A stretch of DNA of 64,000 nt from Pseudopithomyces maydicus (lineage: Eukaryota; Ascomycota; Dothideomycetes; Pleosporales; Didymosphaeriaceae). Within the stretch, counting starts at the first letter, position 1. Each line of letters starts with the position of its first letter. Under the pieces are notes generated by a model. The model saw only the letters and a list, made by a program, of their open reading frames with translations. It ran no database searches and had not been told where the DNA came from. Where the stretch lies: assembly GCA_026873275.1 (NCBI GenBank), contig JANTUC010000012.1, forward strand, positions 950,001 to 1,014,000, written 5' to 3'. Shown here one piece after another: positions 58,311 to 64,000 of the stretch. The translations under genes and the position numbers were made by a program.

Positions 58311-58508
58311 GGTGGAGCAGGAGGCGCGTAGCCTCTACAATGGCGAGCTGGATGGTGTTGGTGAAGGTTGCTGGCTCCGAATTGTGAAAGCTCGGAGGTC
58401 TCCCCGATGTGGCTAGCCTGCTTGCTCCGCCAAAAATTATTGCGATGCCCTCTGGGCGCCAGCCCGCGTGCTCCCACCACCGCAAAGCTGAACATACCAA
58501 CATTCGCC
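58311..58508. promoter_or_regulatory. Compact bidirectional promoter, mS29 / RRS1
   Basis: Only 198 bp separate the two start codons, so one core region must serve both a mitoribosomal and a ribosome-assembly gene. Confidence 0.6.
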
Positions 58509-59169
58509 ATGTCCGACACCGAGATGGACGGCGGCATTTCGCTGGGCGACTCCACCCTCGCCTCCAGGAGGTGCGTGCCGTAGCCCTTACTGACACCCTT
58601 CTCCACACTGACACTGTCCCAGACCAGTGACCGTCGACAAGCCCACACCCTACAACTTCGACCTCGGAAACCTGCTCGCCAACGACCCCAATCCGGTAGC
58701 CCGTGATGCCGACGAAGATGCCCTCGCCGCCAACGCCCGCGACGCTGCCCAGGCTCTGATCAACCAGCTTCTCACCACCTGCGAAATCAAGTCTTCTGCC
58801 GAGGGCGTGCACCTTGTCCTCCCTCCCGCGACCACCCCGCTTCCTCGCGAGAAGCCTATCCCCGCCGAGAAGCCCCCCACCAAGTGGGAGCTCTTTGCTA
58901 AGAAGAAGGGCATCACCAAGAACAAGGACAAGACCAAGCTGGTTTATGACGAGGCGAGCGGCGAGTGGGTTCCGCGATGGGGCTACAAAGGCAAGAACAA
59001 GGAGGGCGAGAACGAGTGGCTTGTTGAGGTCGACGAGAAGAAGGAGAAGGAGACTGGCGAGGCCCACGACGCCAGGGCCGAGGGCCGTGCTGAGAGGAAG
59101 GAGAAGATCAGGAGGAACGAGAGGAAGCAGCGCGCGAACGAGCGCAATGCCAGGAAGAATGGCCAGTGA
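58509..59169 (+). CDS. rrs1: Ribosome biogenesis regulatory protein RRS1
   Basis: This nucleolar factor brings 5S RNP components to the pre-60S particle. Two exons (58509-58570, 58623-59169) give 202 aa. Marks are RRPVTVDKPTPYNFDLGNLL, LINQLLTTCEIK, KPPTKWELFAKKKGI, and GEWVPRWGYKGKNKEGENEW followed by a charged helical tail and the basic KEKIRRNERKQRANERNARK. The length and block order match the family. A long antisense frame over this gene is not real. Confidence 0.93.
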
Positions 59170-59882
59170 GTTGGATGTCGTGAGGATGAGATGATGGGCA
59201 AGACTTCTTCATAATGCATTGGGCGGCGTTGGGAAAATCTGGCGGTTTTGTCACATTTGGCGTACATGGCTCAAAACGGGACTGATGGAGGCGGGCAGTG
59301 AAGATTAGGACGAGGACTTCTCACCATGGCAAATTGTCCAGACATCATGTCTGGGTGTGCAAGCAGAAATTCACCCGTTGAACAATTACCCAAAAAGTTG
59401 CAGCTCTTATTTGTCTGTTGCCTTGGTTGATGATCAAAAATCCGTTTTGATCAGGTCTTTATCCATGTATGTTGCAGGCATAAAAAAGTGTAGATGTATG
59501 CCACTCATGTGAATGTTTTGCGACAATGCTGTTTTCATGCCGGTCTTGTCTTCCTACATCAACAGTTCCAAAGGTCGATGGCATATGTACCATGACCGAG
59601 GTTTTGCTATCACTAACTCTAAAGTTAGTAGTTGTTCCGAGGTCATCGTAGAATAGCATGTATGCACATTTAGCGAACCAGCCCCAACCCTGTACACCGG
59701 CGCTTCGCACAGGCGCGAACAAAATATCACGCCCCACCAAAGTCACACTTTCTGATGCATTATTTTGTGGGTCTCAAACTCTCTTCTATCGACCTCATAT
59801 ACAATGTGTATATATATTGATAATTTGCCCTCACTTCCATCAATTCACCATTCAGGTGAATCGTGCCCCAACCTTCAATATA
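59170..59882. other. Intergenic, RRS1 3' flank to tRNA-Gln
   Basis: No gene recognised. Short frames only. Confidence 0.45.
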
Positions 59883-59969
59883 GGTTGTGTAGTGTAGCGG
59901 TTATCACTCCGGATTCTGATCACCATCAGAAGCATTCCGGCAACCCCGGTTCGATTCCGGGCACGACCT
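59883..59969 (+). tRNA. tRNA-Gln(CTG) with a 15-nt intron
   Basis: The acceptor stem GGTTGTG pairs with CACGACC (one T-G pair), with T as discriminator base. The anticodon stem CCGGA/TCCGG encloses TTCTGA, a 15-base insert after position 37, then one loop base; the anticodon is CTG. The T arm CCCGG-TTCGATT-CCGGG is perfect. Confidence 0.88.
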
Positions 59970-60226
59970 CATTTTTGCTGATGTCGGGTTCTAACAATAC
60001 AGCACTCTCTTTTTGCTGTTTGTTGCTATGCATGTGTTTTTAAAGACTCTTCTTTCCCTGTGATTAGAGGTGGTGGGAAAGAGCTATGGCGACGATAGCA
60101 TATATGCACATACGTACAACATGACCATAGTCTGAACCTGTTTATACGGTGGTAAACTGTGTACGATACAGATTTTGACACTCTTCACAGAATTTTCTTA
60201 TTAATGCATACACACACATACATCAT

Positions 60227-61171
60227 TCAAGAATCTTTCTTCACCTCCTTCACAACCCCAACATACGACCCACTTGCAATGTCTTCGAGGATCCCCTTCT
60301 CAGCTTGTACCTTCCACCCAAGCTCCTCTCTAGCCTTTTTGCTGCTCGCCCGACACTTCGCCGTTAAGAAAATCGCCAGAAAATCTCCAAGCTTCGCCTT
60401 CGCATCCTCCAATTCCAGCTCCTTGCATGGAATCCCAAGATTCTTACAGATTGTCTCACATATAGACTTTTGCGGAATGTCCGTCTCAGATGTAGCATTG
60501 TATGACTCTCCGGCTCTCCCCTTCTCTCCAATCAGGAGGTAAAGTCGAGCTGCATCCTCCACATGTACACTTGTTGTCAATGCCGTGCCAGGGTCAACGG
60601 ATACACCTGCTCCGCGTGGACCCCACATGTCCATGAACAGCCGCACACCACTGCCAGCTCGACCGTAGACGTACGGCGCGAGACGGACGTAGCAGACATG
60701 AATCCCCTGGTCAAGATATCTCTGCCTATTTGATTCAAAACCTCTCGCATAGATATGTCCCTCTGGCCATCCGGGCGAAGACTCGTCCGTCTCCTCGTCA
60801 TCCGGATGAGGCTGCGCAGCCAAGGCACCGCTGGTAATCAGTAAAGGCTTAGAAGTGCCTTTGACCCCTTCGGCAAGAGCGTCGTTGGCAGCAAAGTTTG
60901 TGGCCCAGCGCTCATCTTGGGAGATGGAGTAGTTGCTCGCGATAGCGTCGGCCATGTTGATTACAATATCTGCTTTCGAGGCCTCGCGAGTGAGCACATC
61001 GAGGGATTTGATGTCGCCGCGGACGGGGTTGGCCCCAAGGGTGGAGAGCTTGGTGTCGCTGGACTCGGAGCGGGAAAGGGCGTTGACGGTGTAGCCTTGC
61101 TCGATGGCATATTCGATGATTACGGAGCCGATGTAGCCGGAACCACCGGTGATGAATATGACTTTAGACAT
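60227..61171 (-). CDS. NAD-dependent epimerase/dehydratase family protein
   Basis: A 314-aa extended short-chain-dehydrogenase-like protein. The start at 61171 (MSKVIFITGGSGYIGS) is chosen because the Rossmann fold begins there; the longer frame upstream to 61300 adds non-conserved residues. The NAD site GGSGYIG is at residues 9-15, with GDIKSLDVL and ADIVINMAD after it. The active-site region has LLITSGALAAQPHPDDEETD and YARGFESNRQRYLDQG (Tyr-x3-Glu instead of the usual YxxxK), so catalysis may be changed. VYGRAGSGVR and TSVHVEDAARLYLLIGEKG follow. Substrate unknown; such proteins include 4-epimerases and reductases acting on small molecules. Confidence 0.82.
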   Translation of the reverse strand: MSKVIFITGGSGYIGSVIIEYAIEQGYTVNALSRSESSDTKLSTLGANPVRGDIKSLDVLTREASKADIVINMADAIASNYSISQDERWATNFAANDALAEGVKGTSKPLLITSGALAAQPHPDDEETDESSPGWPEGHIYARGFESNRQRYLDQGIHVCYVRLAPYVYGRAGSGVRLFMDMWGPRGAGVSVDPGTALTTSVHVEDAARLYLLIGEKGRAGESYNATSETDIPQKSICETICKNLGIPCKELELEDAKAKLGDFLAIFLTAKCRASSKKAREELGWKVQAEKGILEDIASGSYVGVVKEVKKDS

Positions 61172-61909
61172 GGTAATAGTATAGAGATATATATAGGTTT
61201 GAAATATGGGAATATAAGAGGGACAGAAGATATGGATCTCTGAGCTGTTATATGCAATAGCTCTAAAGCTGACTGGGAGCGAACGTTTTGTGGTGTGCAC
61301 TGCGTCTATCCAGATGCTTTATATCATGCAATCGTCTCACATCACTTAAAGCTCACCAAGCGGATGTACCGGGGATAATCAGCGGACAGACTGCAGAGAC
61401 TGGGTCGATTCTGGGCCTGGAGATTCGGCAACCCTACTCCTCTTTTTATCGAGTATGAAGAATAGGTCTTTTTAAGAAATGTACTAACCTATCGTCGTAA
61501 CCACAGCTGCCTCAAATATGTGTAAGGCTACAAATGCAGACGCCTTTCCTATGTGAGTAATAGACTAACTCGCTGTCGTACATGCGATTTGGCGAATAGC
61601 AGGAACAGGAGCGCAGACCGAAGTGGCAAAGAGTGTCCAGCGGAGGTAAGATCGGATTTAGGCCAAGGATGAGCGTATTGCGAGCAATCGAGATGAAAGG
61701 AGAATTCGGAACTCGTCAAGATTCTTTCACAGGAGATCCGGTTGATTGGAAAATAGCTACCATCCTCAATCTTGGTTTATCGCCCTTTACCAATGCGGAA
61801 TATACGCTAGCATTCAAGTTTTTCACATGCGATATTTGTCTATCCAAATCCGTAGAATACAGGGGAATCATACACGGACAGATTGAAACCCAACACAGAC
61901 AGATGCTTT
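61172..61909. other. Intergenic, no supported gene
   Basis: Promoter of the epimerase gene and 3' flank of the GH47 gene. The 111-codon frame at 61633-61968 has no domain and overlaps the GH47 end on the opposite strand. Confidence 0.45.
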
Positions 61910-64000
61910 CTACGACCTTACCAGTTCACCCTTCTCGTTCCTTGGTATTCTCTTCCATCCAGTCTTGAACCGCTTCTTGCTCGCGTCAAACCTTGGGAAT
62001 GGATGCGCTTCGGTATTCAATACGATTTGGTCGAGTGGGAGAAGGTCGTTGGGACTGAACAGGAGGTAAAAGTATTTGAGTGTTTCCGCCTTCAAGAATA
62101 GTCAGTTTCAGAAGCATGATGTAGTATGGGGTATAGGGAAAAGTCTAGCACAAACTTACCAGCCAGAAGCTCTCCATGTTGTCGCGGCTTGGTGGAGGGA
62201 TAGAGCGGACGTCACTGACGGAAGTGAAGCCTCCGCCGTTCTCAACAATTGTGTGCTTGACGAAATTCTCAAACATCTCCCAGCCCCACTCACGGTAAAT
62301 ATCATCTCCCGTGATACGCCACATATAAAATAACGATTCCACAGTCTCGGGCCGTTGTAGGTTATGCGAGTCAGCGGGTTTGACGATCAGATCCTTCTTC
62401 CAGCTTGCTTCCTCATTCGTCTCAAGGTTGCCTTTCGACTGCAAGACTTCTTGTCGATACATCCTTGGCGGGTCGGCAAGCTCAAAGTGCGTAATCTCGC
62501 CTGCAAGACCCGTGGGATTAACGCGGTACGTCGCCATACACGTCTTCATCAGTTCGCGTGCAAGGATGAGGTCATCTTCTTGAGCTTTGCCCCAGCCGGG
62601 CAGCTTGCGTGCTTCGGAAACAGTGAGACCGCCCGTGACTCCGAGCGCAATGGTGCCAGGGTAGAAGCATACAAGGTGGTCCATCTTGGGATGCAGGTGT
62701 CCGTCTAATCCGGCTGGGCGTTCTGCAAGGACGGTAAAGTGGGCATCTCTTGAGTATGCAAGTAGATGCTTCTTGACGCCATTAAGCGATTCATTCCACA
62801 TGTCGAGGTAAACCGGTTCCTGCTTTTGCGTCTGGAGGTACTGCTTGATCAAGTACTCATAGTACGAATCTCCACGGCTACCGAGGCGGATCTCATCACC
62901 GCGGAAAGTACCCTTATCAGCGTAGACAAAGATGGGCACCAGGCCGTCTTTGGCACCGTTGTTGTCGATGACTTCCATGACTTTTTCCGCTTTCTCCCAG
63001 TAGTGTGGTTCACCAGTCAAGAAAGCAAGGTACTTGAGCTCCAGTTGAAGAGTGGTAGCTTCAGCGGTCGAAGAAGCTCCGCCATCAGCATGTGACGGCT
63101 TGCCCTCTCCCGACTTTAGGATCACGCTTGCCCACGGCACGCCTGAGGGTGAATCGAAAGCGCCCATAAGTCTATCAGCAAGATCGGCAGCCTTCTCTAA
63201 GAAGAGATCTTCTTCGTTTGCGCTCTCGGGTTTCATCCCGGGAAGCGCTTCTTGTAGGTAGTGCGCGGACAGCAATCCTCCTAGCATGCGAATTGTGGTC
63301 TCAAATACGTTCACATCCTGATCTTTTTCGTAATTCAGCGTGGTTGATACCCACTCTCGGGCATGCTTGAGCTCTTTTGTAAGATTCATGACCATGAGCG
63401 TGTCCAAAGCATCCACGATTATCCAACCCATACCGTTCGGTTGTGCCATGTGGCGTCCCGTCCTTGAAACTGGGTGGTACTCGTCATATCCTAGAAATGT
63501 CAGTCTCGCTGTCTGTAGACGCCCGGGACGCGCGCCCACAGAACGTGCGGAACTTACCCCATCCATGCTCCTCGTAGCCTTTCCAACTCAGTAAGAATGC
63601 GTCCCTCACACTCTCCCTTCTCGTATTCCAATCCACCCCCTTCTTCCCAGTTTGTGTCCCAGGTATCCAACTGCCCTTCTTCTCACTCTCTCCGCTTTCT
63701 CCTGCTTCCCCGCCACCCGACCATCCCAGCCAATACAACGCTCCAAATATTATCAATGCGACTACTGCGATCCTCTTCTTTCCCCATCTCCCACCACTCC
63801 TCTTCATCCCATAGCTGGTCGGTTTGTCTTTATACATAGGCAGTCCCTTCTCATCCCCGTTGAATTTGTTCCAAACATGATCCTCGAACTTGCGTTGGGC
63901 GCTGTCAAAGTTTGGGATGGCCTGAGGCAGCTTGAAGGACATGTCTGCGTCCTTGACCCTTTCTGTGGCGGCTTGCACGGTCTCGGTTACCGCTTCGGCA
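61910..64000 (-). CDS. GH47 alpha-1,2-mannosidase, type II membrane protein (5' end off window)
   Basis: This calcium-dependent glycosidase trims mannose from N-glycans in the ER or Golgi. Exons are >64000-63558, 63490-62160 and 62089-61910. A cytosolic start region is followed by one helix (RIAVVALIIFGALYWLGW), a stem, then the catalytic barrel: DAFLLSWKGYEEHGWGYDE, GMGWIIVDALDTLMVM, VFETTIRMLGGLLSAHYL, RLGSRGDSYYEYLIKQYL, GHLHPKMDHLVCFYPGTIA, LRPETVESLF-type block (NLQRPETVESLFYMWRITGD) and FVLNTEAHPF-type ending (IVLNTEAHPF, calcium site Thr). The first frame stays open to the window edge; MSFKLPQAIPNF at about 63,942 is a possible start inside the window, but an upstream start is not excluded. 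Confidence 0.92.

Noticed and set aside
57841..59067. 408-codon minus-strand frame
   Set aside because: It spans the mS29 start, the promoter and RRS1 in the wrong frame; both real genes are clear.

Overview
The window looks like genomic DNA of a filamentous ascomycete (Pezizomycotina). Genes are broken by many short introns of roughly 45 to 110 bp with GT..AG ends and CTAAC-type branch points. The proteins include fungus-restricted families (UstYa/DUF3328, PTH11-like rhodopsin-domain proteins, a fungal highly reducing polyketide synthase). Several stretches carry C-to-T and G-to-A decay typical of repeat-induced point mutation (RIP). A Dothideomycete is a reasonable guess but is not proven here. 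All exon boundaries are my own reading of splice signals and reading frames.

Region 1 (1-24,400) is accessory. An AT-rich, repeat-derived block (1-2,640) is followed by an intact rhodopsin-domain membrane protein and then a compact candidate RiPP locus. That locus has a secreted 89-aa precursor with four VEDELLK repeats (5,014-5,357, minus), a divergently transcribed UstYa/DUF3328 oxidase with both HxxHC motifs (5,813-6,871, plus) and an intact MFS transporter (7,619-9,346, plus). Next comes the wreck of a polyketide cluster: a collapsed highly reducing PKS, a trans-acting enoyl reductase fragment fused to its ACP, and a P450 with several in-frame stops. An intact long-chain acyl-CoA synthetase and a second rhodopsin-domain protein follow, separated by a RIP-diverged tandem repeat near 19,630-19,870.

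Region 2 (24,400-42,600) is mixed. It holds an NADP-dependent xylose/dihydrodiol dehydrogenase-like gene with a one-base frameshift, a tiny dsRNA-binding-domain-like protein, a coiled-coil hypothetical, a small membrane protein, tRNA-Thr(AGT), 3-dehydroshikimate dehydratase head-to-head with DAHP synthase, a disordered hypothetical and the LYR protein SDHAF1.

Region 3 (42,600-64,000) is mostly conserved core genome: ATG1 kinase, a second MFS gene (with a frameshift), ribosomal protein eS28 head-to-head with HIS1, a small heat-shock protein with heat-shock elements and a probable mitochondrial leader, a nitronate monooxygenase, mitoribosomal mS29 head-to-head with RRS1, tRNA-Gln(CTG), an NAD-dependent epimerase and a GH47 alpha-mannosidase that runs to the right edge.

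The best candidate for an undescribed system is the precursor/UstYa/transporter locus at about 5.0-9.3 kb. Its four peptide repeats are identical in protein but use widely different synonymous codons, which argues that the heptapeptide itself is under selection.
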